A stretch of DNA of 64,000 nt, from contig NZ_JBFRCU010000001.1 in the NCBI RefSeq assembly GCF_052113205.1, positions 124,001 through 188,000 on the forward strand, given 5' to 3'. The position numbers were made by a program, and so were the translations under genes. Below, in pieces: positions 54,221-61,898 of the stretch. The notes beneath the pieces were generated by a model that worked only from the letters and a program-made list of their open reading frames with translations, made no database searches and had not been told where the DNA came from. How positions within the stretch are numbered: position 1 is the first letter of the stretch; the number at the start of each line of letters is the position of its first letter. Origin of the DNA: Inquilinus sp052113205. GTDB lineage: Bacteria > Pseudomonadota > Alphaproteobacteria > DSM-16000 > Inquilinaceae.

Positions 54221-55231
54221 ATGCCCGACCATCGTCGAGACGGCACCGGTGAGGCGGTGGCGCGCATCGTGCCGGCCGCCAACACCCACCGCAATCCCGG
54301 CATGGCGCTGGAGCTGGACTGGGTCGAGGCGGCGCGGGTCAATCTCAGCGCCGCCGAGCGCCGGGCCGCCACCATGACCACCCGGCGCACGGTGAAGAAG
54401 GAATACCAGGCCGCCTGGCTGGTGAAGGCGCTCACCTGCATGGACCTGACCACCCTGGCCGGCGACGACACGCCGGGCCGGGTGCAGCGCCTCTGCGCCA
54501 AGGCCCGCCACCCGCTGCGCGACGACCTGGTCGAGGCGCTGGGCCTCTCCGACCGGCCGCCGACCGTCGGCGCCGTCTGCGTCTACCCGACCATGGTCGG
54601 CGCCGCGGTCAAGGCGCTGGCCGGCAGCGGCATCCCGGTCGCCTCGGTCGCCACCGGCTTTCCGGCCGGCCTCACCCCGTTGCCGCAGCGCCTGGCCGAG
54701 ATCCGCTATGCGGTGGAGGAGGGGGCGGCCGAGATCGACATCGTCATCCACCGCGCCCAGGTGCTGAACCGCGAATGGTCCGCCCTCTATGACGAGGTGC
54801 GGGCGATGCGCGAGGCCTGCGGCGACGCGCATCTGAAGACCATCCTGGCCACCGGCGACCTGCGGACCCTGCGCAATGTCGAGGCTGCGAGCCTGGTCTG
54901 CATGATGGCCGGCGCCGACTTCATCAAGACCTCGACCGGCAAGGAGGATGTCAACGCCACCCTGCCGGTCAGCCTTGTGATGGTGCGCGCCATCCGCGAC
55001 TACCTGGACCGCACCGGCGAGCGCGTCGGCTTCAAGCCGGCCGGCGGCCTGCGCACCGCCAAGGACGCGATCGCCTGGCTGATCCTGATGAAGGAGGAGC
55101 TGGGCCGGCCCTGGCTGGAGCCGGAGCTGTTCCGGATCGGCGCCTCCTCGCTGCTGGCCGATGTCGAGCGCCAGATCGAGCATTTCGTCACCGGCCGGTA
55201 TTCGGCCGGCTTCCGCCACGCTTCCGCCTGA
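54221..55231 (+). CDS. deoC: Deoxyribose-phosphate aldolase
   Basis: This 336-aa class I aldolase splits 2-deoxyribose 5-phosphate into glyceraldehyde 3-phosphate and acetaldehyde. The Schiff-base Lys is in GADFIKTSTGKEDVN (about residue 233) and the proton-relay Lys in RVGFKPAGGLRTAKDA (about 268). CMDLTTLAGDDTPGRVQRLC near 73 is also family-specific. It belongs to the long DeoC form (human DERA-like) rather than the 250-aa E. coli type. AGGGAGAAG precedes the ATG. The aldehyde dehydrogenase next door could oxidise the acetaldehyde. Confidence 0.92.
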   Translation: MPDHRRDGTGEAVARIVPAANTHRNPGMALELDWVEAARVNLSAAERRAATMTTRRTVKKEYQAAWLVKALTCMDLTTLAGDDTPGRVQRLCAKARHPLRDDLVEALGLSDRPPTVGAVCVYPTMVGAAVKALAGSGIPVASVATGFPAGLTPLPQRLAEIRYAVEEGAAEIDIVIHRAQVLNREWSALYDEVRAMREACGDAHLKTILATGDLRTLRNVEAASLVCMMAGADFIKTSTGKEDVNATLPVSLVMVRAIRDYLDRTGERVGFKPAGGLRTAKDAIAWLILMKEELGRPWLEPELFRIGASSLLADVERQIEHFVTGRYSAGFRHASA

Positions 55232-55254
55232 GACCGTCCGAACATCCCTTCCCT

Positions 55255-55327
55255 TGTCATTCCCGCGAAAGCGGGAATCTCTTTCCGCCCAGGGCGCTAC
55301 GAGATCCCCGCTTTCGCGGGGATGACG
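55255..55327. repeat. Palindromic repeat, family B, copy 4, between deoC and aldehyde dehydrogenase
   Basis: TGTCATTCCCGCGAAAGCGG at the left and CCCCGCTTTCGCGGGGATGA at the right. It occupies the 144-bp gap between two genes that probably form one unit. Confidence 0.85.
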
Positions 55328-55375
55328 ATGAGAGGGGGAGAACTCGATCTCGAACGATCTCCGAGGAGACAGAAC

Positions 55376-57769
55376 ATGCCCCGGATTGCTGAGATTCTCG
55401 ACACCATGGAGTACGGCCCGGCGCCCGAAGACAGCGGCATCGCCCGCGACTGGCTGGCGCGGCATGAGGCGGGCTTCGGCCATTTCATCGACGGCAAGTT
55501 CGTCGCCCCGGCCGAGGGCGGGCGCTTCGAGGTGCTGAATCCGGCCACGGGCAAGCCGCTGGCGCAGGTGGCCCAGGGCACGGGCAAGGACGTGGACGCC
55601 GCGGTCAAGGCCGCGCGGCGCGCCCAGAAGGGCTGGGCGGCGCTGCCGGGCCATGAGCGCGCCCGCCACCTCTATGCCCTGGCCCGCCATGTCCAGCGCC
55701 GCGAGCGGCTCTTGTCCGTGATCGAGACCATGGACAACGGCAAGCCGATCCGCGAGAGCCGCGACATCGACATCCCGCTGGTCGCCCGCCACTTCTACCA
55801 CCATGCCGGCTGGGCCTCGCTGGTCGAGACCGAGTTCCCCGGCTACCGCCCGGTCGGGGTCTGCGGCCAGATCATCCCGTGGAACTTCCCGCTGCTGATG
55901 CTGGCCTGGAAGGTGGCGCCGGCGCTGGCGGCCGGGAACACGGTGGTGCTGAAGCCGGCCGAGTTCACGCCGCTGACCGCCCTGCTCTTCGCCGAGATCG
56001 CGCAGGAGGCCGGGCTGCCGCCGGGCGTGCTCAACATCGTCACCGGCGACGGCATCACCGGGGCGCTGATCGTCGAGCATGCCGATGTCGACAAGATTGC
56101 CTTCACCGGCTCGACCGAGGTCGGGCGCCGGATCCGTGAGGCGACCGCCGGCACCGGCAAGAAGCTGTCGCTGGAGCTGGGCGGCAAGTCGCCCTTCATC
56201 GTCTTCGACGACGCCGATCTCAACGCCGCGGTCGAGGGCGTGGTGGATTCGATCTGGTTCAACCAGGGCCAGGTCTGCTGCGCCGGGTCGCGCCTGCTGG
56301 TGCAGGAGAGCGTGGCCGACCGGATGTACGACAAGCTGAAGCGCCGGATGGCGACGCTGCGGGTCGGCGACCCGCTCGACAAATCGACAGATATGGGTCC
56401 GATCGTCGCCCAGGTGCAGCTCGACCGGATCAAGCACTATGTCGAGCTGGGCAAGAGGGAAGGCGCCGCCTGCTGGCAGGAATCGGCGACGCTGCCCAAG
56501 GGCGGCCTGTACTTCCCGCCGACCCTGTTCACCGGGGCCGAGCCGGCCTCGACCATCGCCCAGGACGAGATCTTCGGCCCGGTGCTGACGGCCTCGACCT
56601 TCCGCACCGTCGACGAGGCCGTGAGCCTGGCCAACAATTCGCGCTACGGCCTGGCGTCCTCGGTGTGGTCGGAGACGGTGAACCAGGCGCTGCACGTCGC
56701 GGCTCGGCTCAAGGCCGGGGTGGTCTGGATCAACTGCGCCAACATGTTCGACGCCGCGGTCGGCTTCGGCGGCTATCGCGAGAGCGGCTTTGGCCGCGAG
56801 GGCGGGCGCGAGGGCCTGTACGAATACCTGGTGCCGGGCTGGGAGAAGGACGGGCCGGCGCTGAAGCCGGTCGCCGCAACCCCGCTGGCGGCGGTGCCGC
56901 TGGGCGGCGACCACGACCTGCCCTCGATCGACCGCACCGCCAAGCTCTATGTCGGCGGCAAGCAGGCGCGGCCGGATGGTGGCTACAGCTATAGCGTGCT
57001 CGACCCAAAGGGCCGGGCGCTGGGCCAGGTCGGCCTCGGCAACCGCAAGGACATCCGCAACGCGGTCGAGGCGGCGCACAAGGCCACCGGCTGGGGCGGC
57101 CTGGCCGGGCACAACCGGGCCCAGGTGCTGTACTTCCTGGCCGAGAATCTGGCGGCCCGGTCGGAGGAGTTCGCCCGGCGGATCTCCTCCATGACCGGCG
57201 CCAGCGCCAAGGTCGCGGCGGCCGAGGTCGAGGCCGCGGTGCGGCGGATCTTCTTCTACGCCGGCTTCGCCGACAAATATGACGGCCAGGTGCACGACGC
57301 CCGTGCTCGCCAGGTGACGCTGGCGATGAACGAGCCCTGGGGCGTGATGGGCCTGCTGTGCCCGGACGAGGCGCCGCTGCTCGGCTTCGTCTCGCTGGTG
57401 GTGCCGGCCATCGCCATGGGCAACCGCGTCGTCGTGGTGCCGTCGCCGCGCCATCCGCTGGCGGCGACCGACCTGTACCAGGTGCTCGACACCTCCGACG
57501 TGCCGGACGGCGTTGTCAACATCGTCACCGGCGAGCGCGACGTGCTGGCCCGGACCCTGGCCGAGCACGACGACGTGGCGGCCCTCTGGTATGTCGGCCC
57601 GGCCGAAGGCGGTGCTTTGGTCGAGAAGGCCAGCGCCGGCAACCTCAAGGCGACCTGGACCAACCAGGGCCGCCGCCGCGACTGGCTGTCGGATGTGGAA
57701 GGCCAAGGCCGCGACTATCTGCGGCGGGCCACCCAGGTGAAGAACATCTGGCTGCCTTACGGGGAGTGA
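55376..57769 (+). CDS. Two-domain aldehyde dehydrogenase
   Basis: In this 797-aa protein residues about 35-490 form a complete ALDH domain with PWNFPLLMLAWKVAPALAAG, the catalytic Glu in LSLELGGKSPFIVFDDADL (about 262) and the catalytic Cys in WFNQGQVCCAGSRLLVQ (about 300). From about 515 a second, partial ALDH-like domain (LYVGGKQARPDGGYSYSVLD, GVMGLLCPDEAPLLGFVSLV) lacks an obvious catalytic Cys. Proteins of this length are commonly found beside deoC and probably oxidise its acetaldehyde. GAGGAG precedes the ATG at 55376. Confidence 0.88.
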   Translation: MPRIAEILDTMEYGPAPEDSGIARDWLARHEAGFGHFIDGKFVAPAEGGRFEVLNPATGKPLAQVAQGTGKDVDAAVKAARRAQKGWAALPGHERARHLYALARHVQRRERLLSVIETMDNGKPIRESRDIDIPLVARHFYHHAGWASLVETEFPGYRPVGVCGQIIPWNFPLLMLAWKVAPALAAGNTVVLKPAEFTPLTALLFAEIAQEAGLPPGVLNIVTGDGITGALIVEHADVDKIAFTGSTEVGRRIREATAGTGKKLSLELGGKSPFIVFDDADLNAAVEGVVDSIWFNQGQVCCAGSRLLVQESVADRMYDKLKRRMATLRVGDPLDKSTDMGPIVAQVQLDRIKHYVELGKREGAACWQESATLPKGGLYFPPTLFTGAEPASTIAQDEIFGPVLTASTFRTVDEAVSLANNSRYGLASSVWSETVNQALHVAARLKAGVVWINCANMFDAAVGFGGYRESGFGREGGREGLYEYLVPGWEKDGPALKPVAATPLAAVPLGGDHDLPSIDRTAKLYVGGKQARPDGGYSYSVLDPKGRALGQVGLGNRKDIRNAVEAAHKATGWGGLAGHNRAQVLYFLAENLAARSEEFARRISSMTGASAKVAAAEVEAAVRRIFFYAGFADKYDGQVHDARARQVTLAMNEPWGVMGLLCPDEAPLLGFVSLVVPAIAMGNRVVVVPSPRHPLAATDLYQVLDTSDVPDGVVNIVTGERDVLARTLAEHDDVAALWYVGPAEGGALVEKASAGNLKATWTNQGRRRDWLSDVEGQGRDYLRRATQVKNIWLPYGE

Positions 57770-57788
57770 GGCGGGCCGTTTTCTCCTA

Positions 57789-57880
57789 TTGTCATCCTCG
57801 GGCTTGACCCGAGGATCCAGGGGCCACCCAGAGCGGCATCGACAGTCTCTGGATGCCCGGGTCAAGCCCGGGCATGACAG
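57789..57880. repeat. Palindromic repeat, family C, copy 5
   Basis: TTGTCATCCTCGGGCTTGAC at the left and GGGTCAAGCCCGGGCATGAC at the right. Its right end provides false in-frame codons upstream of the phosphopantetheinyl transferase gene. Confidence 0.85.
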
Positions 57881-57900
57881 GGAAGAAAATGCGAAGGGCA

Positions 57901-58629
57901 ATGTCCGACACCTGGGCCATGCCGTCGGGCTTCCCCGGCCTGCCGCCGGGCCAGGTGCAGGTCTGGCGCTTGAGCACCGACCGCGACCCGCAGGCCGGCC
58001 TGGCCGTGCTGTCGGCGGAGGAGCGGCAGCGCGCCGGCCGGTTCCGCACCGACCTGCTGCGCGCCCGCTACGTCGCCGCCCATGCGGCGCTGCGGCTGCT
58101 GCTCGGCCGCACGCTCGACATCCCCGCGGACCGGCTGCGCTTCCGCCAGAATCCCTGGGGCAAGCCCGAGCTGGCGGAGGGCGACCTGCGCTTCAACCTC
58201 TCGCACAGCGGCCCCTGGGCCGTGATGGCGCTGGCCCGGGGGATCGAGGTCGGGGTCGATGTCGAGATGGCACGGCACCCGCCGCCGCTGGAGGTCGCGG
58301 ACATCGCCTATTCGGCGGCGGAGCGGGCGGCGCTCGCCGGCCTGTCCGGCCCGGCGCTGACCGCGGCCTTCTACGCGGTCTGGACCCGCAAGGAGGCGCT
58401 GTCCAAGGGCATCGGCCGCGGCTTCTCCTTCGACTTCACCGGCTTCACCGTCAGCGCCGACCCGGCCGAGCGGACCAGCCGGCCTGTGCTGCCGCCGGGC
58501 CTCGCCGGCGCCGACTGGCACCTGCACGACCTGCCGCCGATCGAGGACGCGGCCGCCGCCGTCGCGGTCCCCGCCGCCGGAGCCGGCGTCACCGCCTGGC
58601 GCTTCGAGCCGGGGCTTTGGGGGCTGTAG
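57901..58629 (+). CDS. Sfp-type 4'-phosphopantetheinyl transferase
   Basis: This 242-aa enzyme attaches phosphopantetheine from CoA to carrier proteins. Motifs are FRTDLLRARYVAAHAALRLL (about residue 45), LRFNLSHSGPWAVMALA (about 103), the Mg site GIEVGVDVEMARHP (about 120) and the C-terminal FYAVWTRKEALSKGIGRGF (about 165). I choose ATG 57901; an ATG at 57889 is also possible, and the ORF upstream of that is repeat sequence. No NRPS or PKS genes lie in the window, so the carrier substrate is elsewhere. Confidence 0.88.
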   Translation: MSDTWAMPSGFPGLPPGQVQVWRLSTDRDPQAGLAVLSAEERQRAGRFRTDLLRARYVAAHAALRLLLGRTLDIPADRLRFRQNPWGKPELAEGDLRFNLSHSGPWAVMALARGIEVGVDVEMARHPPPLEVADIAYSAAERAALAGLSGPALTAAFYAVWTRKEALSKGIGRGFSFDFTGFTVSADPAERTSRPVLPPGLAGADWHLHDLPPIEDAAAAVAVPAAGAGVTAWRFEPGLWGL

Positions 58630-58657
58630 GATAGGACACGGACAGGGGAGGGGACTC

Positions 58658-59026
58658 ATGCTGGACCACGTCACCATCCGGGTCGGCGATCTCGAGCGGT
58701 CGAAGGCCTTCTACGACACGCTGCTGGCGCCGCTCGGCATCACCCGCCTCTATGCCGATGGCGAGACCTTCGCCGGCTACGGCGCCGGCCGCCGGGCCTT
58801 CTTCTGGATCGGCCTGCATGACGGCGCCGTCACCGGCACCCATGTCGCCTTCGCCGCGCCGGACCGGGCGACGGTCGACCGCTTCCACGCAGCGGGGCTG
58901 GCCGCCGGCGGCCGCGACAACGGCGCGCCCGGGCTGCGGCCGCACTACCACCCCGACTATTACGGCGCCTTCCTGCTCGACCCCGACGGCCACAATGTCG
59001 AGGCGGTCTGCCGCGAGGCGCCGTGA
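58658..59026 (+). CDS. VOC-family (glyoxalase-like) protein
   Basis: This 122-aa metalloprotein of the vicinal oxygen chelate fold begins MLDHVTIRVGDLERSKAFYD, followed by APLGITRLYADG, and ends with YGAFLLDPDGHNVEAVCRE. The His near the start and the Glu near the end are typical metal ligands. GGGAGG is 7 bp before the ATG. Members include dioxygenases, glyoxalases and resistance proteins; the reaction is not predictable. Confidence 0.85.
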   Translation: MLDHVTIRVGDLERSKAFYDTLLAPLGITRLYADGETFAGYGAGRRAFFWIGLHDGAVTGTHVAFAAPDRATVDRFHAAGLAAGGRDNGAPGLRPHYHPDYYGAFLLDPDGHNVEAVCREAP

Positions 59027-59068
59027 GCCTGGATGAATTGAACTCCGGTCACGTCAGGATCCGAGTTC

Positions 59069-59203
59069 TTGCCTCTCCCGCTTGCGGGAGAGGTCGGAGA
59101 CGCGAAGCGGCTCCGGGTGAGGGCTCTTTGTCGAGGCCCGGGCCAACCCTCACCCGGTCTCGCTGCGCGAGCCCGACCTCTCCCGCCAAGCGGGAGAGGT
59201 AAC
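59069..59203. repeat. Palindromic repeat, family A, copy 5
   Basis: TTGCCTCTCCCGCTTGCGGG at the left and TCTCCCGCCAAGCGGGAGAG at the right. It lies between the convergent VOC and SDR genes. Confidence 0.85.
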
Positions 59204-59252
59204 ACCTCACGGCCTCAGCACGATCGGATGTCCCGATCGGGCCAAAGCTGTC

Positions 59253-59987
59253 CTAGGTCGCCAGGAACCCGCCATCCACCGGGACAATCGCACCGTTCAT
59301 CATCGCCGAGCCGTCGCCGAGCAGGTACAGGATGACCTCGGCGACCTCCTCCGGCTGGGCGAAGCGGCCGAGCGGGATGCGGCCCAGCATCGGGCCGGAC
59401 TTGGCCGGGTCGCTCCAGGCCTTCACCGCCATCGGCGTCAGCGTCACCACCGGGTTGACGCTGTTGGTGCGGATGCCGTGCGGCCCCAGCTCCACCGCCA
59501 TCACCCGGGTGATCTCGTCGAGCGCGCCCTTCGACGCGCAATAGGCGGTGTGGTCCGGCAGGNCGATCATCGACGACACGCTCGACACGTTGACGATGGC
59601 GCCCTTCCGGCCGCGGCGGATCAGGTCGCGCGCCACCACCTGGGCCACGATCATCGGCGCCCGGGCGTTCACCGCCATGATCTGGTCGAAGCTCTCGACC
59701 GAGGTGTCGAGGAAGGATTCCAGCGTGGTGGTGCCGGCGCAGTTCACCAGGGCGTCGACCGGCAGCGCCTCGGCCGCCGCCCGCCGGGTGGCCTCGGCAT
59801 CGCCCAGGTCGACGGCGATGGTCACGCAGCCGATCTCCTGCGCCAGGGTCGCCAGGTCCTCGGGGCTGCGGGTGGCGGCGATCACCTCGGCGCCGCGCCG
59901 CTGCAGCAGCACCGCCGTGGCCCAGCCGATGCCCTTGCCGGCGCCGGTCACCAGCACCCGCCGCCCGGCGAAATCCTGCCCGCCCAT
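59253..59987 (-). CDS. Short-chain dehydrogenase, L-xylulose reductase/carbonyl reductase-like
   Basis: This 244-aa classical SDR has a TGAGKGIG cofactor motif at residues 14-21, NCAGTT near 83 and catalytic Ser in VNVSSVSSM (about 136). The YCASKGALDEITRVMAVEL block carries catalytic Tyr and Lys (about 150-154). The C-terminal IRTNSVNPVVTLTPM and ending VDGGFLAT resemble DCXR-type L-xylulose reductases. An ambiguous base at 59563 gives one unknown residue just after the catalytic Ser; the frame is intact. It is divergent from msrB. Confidence 0.85.
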   Translation of the reverse strand: MGGQDFAGRRVLVTGAGKGIGWATAVLLQRRGAEVIAATRSPEDLATLAQEIGCVTIAVDLGDAEATRRAAAEALPVDALVNCAGTTTLESFLDTSVESFDQIMAVNARAPMIVAQVVARDLIRRGRKGAIVNVSSVSSMIXLPDHTAYCASKGALDEITRVMAVELGPHGIRTNSVNPVVTLTPMAVKAWSDPAKSGPMLGRIPLGRFAQPEEVAEVILYLLGDGSAMMNGAIVPVDGGFLAT

Positions 59988-60074
59988 GCCATCCTCCCTG
60001 TGTCGACTCGTGATGCCACCCTATATCAGGGTCGGAACGCCGGCGCCTCCCCGGACCGGCTCAGGAGATCGAGC

Positions 60075-60473
60075 ATGCCCGAACCCTATCCCGTGACCCG
60101 CAGCGATGCCGAGTGGCGCCAGATCCTGACGCCCGAACAGTACCAGGTGATGCGGCAGCACGGCACCGAACGCCCCGGCAGCTGCAGCCTGCTGACCGAG
60201 CACCGGCCGGGCGCCTTCTGCTGCGCCGGCTGCGGCAGCAGGCTGTTCGAATCGACGCTGAAGTTCGAGAGCGGCACCGGCTGGCCCAGCTTCAACGACC
60301 CGGTGCCGGACGCGGTCGAGACCTCGGTCGACCGCAGCTGGGGCATGACCCGCGTCGAGGCGCATTGCGCCACCTGCGGCAGCCATCTCGGCCATGTCTT
60401 CGAGGACGGCCCGCCGCCCACCGGGCTGCGCTATTGCATCAATGGCGTGGCGCTGGACTTCCAGCCGGAGTGA
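60075..60473 (+). CDS. msrB: Peptide-methionine (R)-S-oxide reductase
   Basis: This 132-aa enzyme repairs oxidised methionine. Zinc ligands lie in FCCAGCGSRLFES (about residue 54) and HCATCGSHLGHVFEDG (about 100). FESGTGWPSFNDPV and the catalytic Cys in GLRYCINGVALDF (about 122) complete the family signature. AGGAG is 7 bp before ATG 60075. The length and motifs are those of a stand-alone cytoplasmic MsrB. Confidence 0.95.
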   Translation: MPEPYPVTRSDAEWRQILTPEQYQVMRQHGTERPGSCSLLTEHRPGAFCCAGCGSRLFESTLKFESGTGWPSFNDPVPDAVETSVDRSWGMTRVEAHCATCGSHLGHVFEDGPPPTGLRYCINGVALDFQPE

Positions 60474-60593
60474 GCCGAGGCCGGGCTGCGTTCGAAAGCG
60501 GTCTCGCCGGTTTCAAAATCGTATGGTCCTGACAGGAACGAGGTACCCGTCTCCTCCCGTTATAGGTGTATTCCAAACGCGAGGAGACGGGTC

Positions 60594-60971
60594 ATGGAAC
60601 ATCGTGAGGAGACGACCACGCTGATTTCCGGCGCCAAGGTTGCCGGGACCGAGGTCTACAACACGGCGGGCGATCATCTCGGCGAGATCCACGACGTGAT
60701 GCTCGACAAGCTGTCCGGGCGTGTCGCCTATGCGGTGATGTCGTTCGGCGGCTTCCTCGGCATCGGCGAGAAATATCACCCGCTGCCCTGGTCGACGCTG
60801 ACCTACGACACCAGCCAGGGCGGCTATGTCGTGAACGTGTCGCGCGAGCAGCTGGAAGGAGCGCCGGTCTACGCCGACGACGAACAGCCGCGCTGGAATC
60901 GCGAATACGAGCAGGACATCCACGACTATTACGGCATCAGCCCGTATTGGGCAGGCCCGCTGCCGCGCTGA
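60594..60971 (+). CDS. PRC-barrel domain protein
   Basis: This 125-aa protein has one PRC-barrel (about residues 12-85): LISGAKVAGTEVYNTAGDHL, GEIHDVMLDKLSGRVAYAVM and FLGIGEKYHPLPWSTLTYD. A Tyr-rich C terminus ends HDYYGISPYWAG. Such stand-alone PRC proteins are frequent, often stress-related, in alphaproteobacteria. GAGGAG precedes the ATG. The small gene that follows at 19 bp is probably co-transcribed. Confidence 0.85.
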   Translation: MEHREETTTLISGAKVAGTEVYNTAGDHLGEIHDVMLDKLSGRVAYAVMSFGGFLGIGEKYHPLPWSTLTYDTSQGGYVVNVSREQLEGAPVYADDEQPRWNREYEQDIHDYYGISPYWAGPLPR

Positions 60972-60989
60972 CGGGCGCTGGAGGCCGCC

Positions 60990-61178
60990 ATGCCCGAGCG
61001 CATCGTCGACGTGTTCGACGAGACCGGTGCCCTGGTGACGAACTACACCGTCATCCTGGCCGGTGCAGACGAAGCGCCGGATGAGGCGTATGAAGCCGAA
61101 GCCCTCCGCATGGCGGCCTTCGACGCGGCCGTTTCCGCCGATCGGCTCGCCGGCCTGACGGCGAAGGTCCGGCGGTAG
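60990..61178 (+). CDS. Small acidic hypothetical protein
   Basis: This 62-aa protein of unknown family starts MPERIVDVFDETGALVTNYT and has an acidic middle (DEAPDEAYEAEALRMAAFD) likely to be helical. GGAGG is 6 bp before the ATG, and the start is 19 bp after the PRC-barrel gene, which supports that it is real. No domain or signal is visible. Confidence 0.55.
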   Translation: MPERIVDVFDETGALVTNYTVILAGADEAPDEAYEAEALRMAAFDAAVSADRLAGLTAKVRR

Positions 61179-61242
61179 CGCCGATTGCCGCCAGGACATC
61201 GGGGACGGCGGGCACGATGCCGAGGACCGCCGGGCTTGACCC

Positions 61243-61454
61243 ACGGGTGTCCGGTTAAGCAAAAATCGCAACCACAGCGTGTTTATCTGGGCCGAAATTC
61301 TATTATTGTCATCCTCGGGCTTGACCCGAGGATCCAGGGGCTTTCAAAGCAGTTCTCGATGGCCCCTGGATTGCCGGGTCAAGCCCGGCAATGACAATAA
61401 AAGTTTAGGTCAGCGCCCAGTTCTGCAACCCGAAAAGCTTAACCGGATAGCCGT
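61243..61454. repeat. Composite repeat: family D element with nested family C, inserted in another family C palindrome, copy 2
   Basis: The outer ends ACGGGTGTCCGGTTAAGC and GCTTAACCGGATAGCCGT are inverted. A complete family C element lies inside at 61305-61399. The flanks are GCCGGGCTTGACCC (left) and GGGTCAAGCCCGGGCATGAC (right), the two halves of a further family C palindrome split at its centre. Apart from this element and the hairpin at 61518, the 395-bp gap 61179-61573 holds nothing recognisable. Confidence 0.75.
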
Positions 61455-61517
61455 GGGTCAAGCCCGGGCATGACAGTATTATTGATTCAGTTGTCCTTCG
61501 AGGTGACCCGGAACACG

Positions 61518-61552
61518 ATCGGGCCTGCGGAGGTATCCTCCGCAGGCCCGAT
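61518..61552. terminator. Strong hairpin after glycine-zipper lipoprotein gene
   Basis: ATCGGGCCTGCGGAGG-tat-CCTCCGCAGGCCCGAT is a perfect 16-bp stem with a 3-nt loop, 21 bp past the stop on the minus strand. There is no U-tract on that strand; on the plus strand TCGTTT follows. It probably ends the transcript. Confidence 0.65.
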
Positions 61553-61573
61553 TCGTTTACGCCGACCCGAGGA

Positions 61574-61798
61574 TCAGCAGCGGCCGACGGCGTGGCAGTT
61601 CGTCAGGCCGCCGACGGCGGCGCCGCCGACACCACCGATGATCGCACCGGTCCCGATATTGCCACCGGTGATGGCGGCCGTACCGGCGCCGAGTCCGGCG
61701 CCGAGCGCGCCGCCCGAAAGGGCCCGCGTGCCAGGGTCGCGGCCGCACGCTGCGAGCGACAGCGCCGCAGCGAGAATGATCATGGCTGGCTTCAGCAT
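61574..61798 (-). CDS. Glycine-zipper small lipoprotein
   Basis: This 74-aa protein begins with a lipoprotein signal MLKPAMIILAAALSLAACGR (lipobox LAAC) and has a mature glycine-zipper stretch (GGALGAGLGAGTAAITGG, GAIIGGVGGAAVGG) that can insert in or pack against membranes. It ends in NCHAVGRC. GGAG is 7 bp before the ATG; upstream in-frame residues to 61861 are not needed. Such proteins are related in style to the SlyB/Rick-17kDa group, with no specific role known. Confidence 0.7.
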   Translation of the reverse strand: MLKPAMIILAAALSLAACGRDPGTRALSGGALGAGLGAGTAAITGGNIGTGAIIGGVGGAAVGGLTNCHAVGRC

Positions 61799-61898
61799 TG
61801 CGATCTCCGTACCTGTTCCCACCAGCCTTTGAAACGGTGCATATTGCGATATCGTTCCCAAACAGAAGCAAAGGGCAGGGGGGTGTGGCCCGGCGTCC

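Noticed and set aside
57853..57900. Longer N terminus for the phosphopantetheinyl transferase
   Set aside because: The upstream codons lie in, or directly adjoin, the right arm of a family C palindrome.
53714..57901. A 1395-codon minus-strand frame opposite deoC and the aldehyde dehydrogenase
   Set aside because: It is the antisense of two enzymes with visible catalytic residues, and the translation is compositionally biased.
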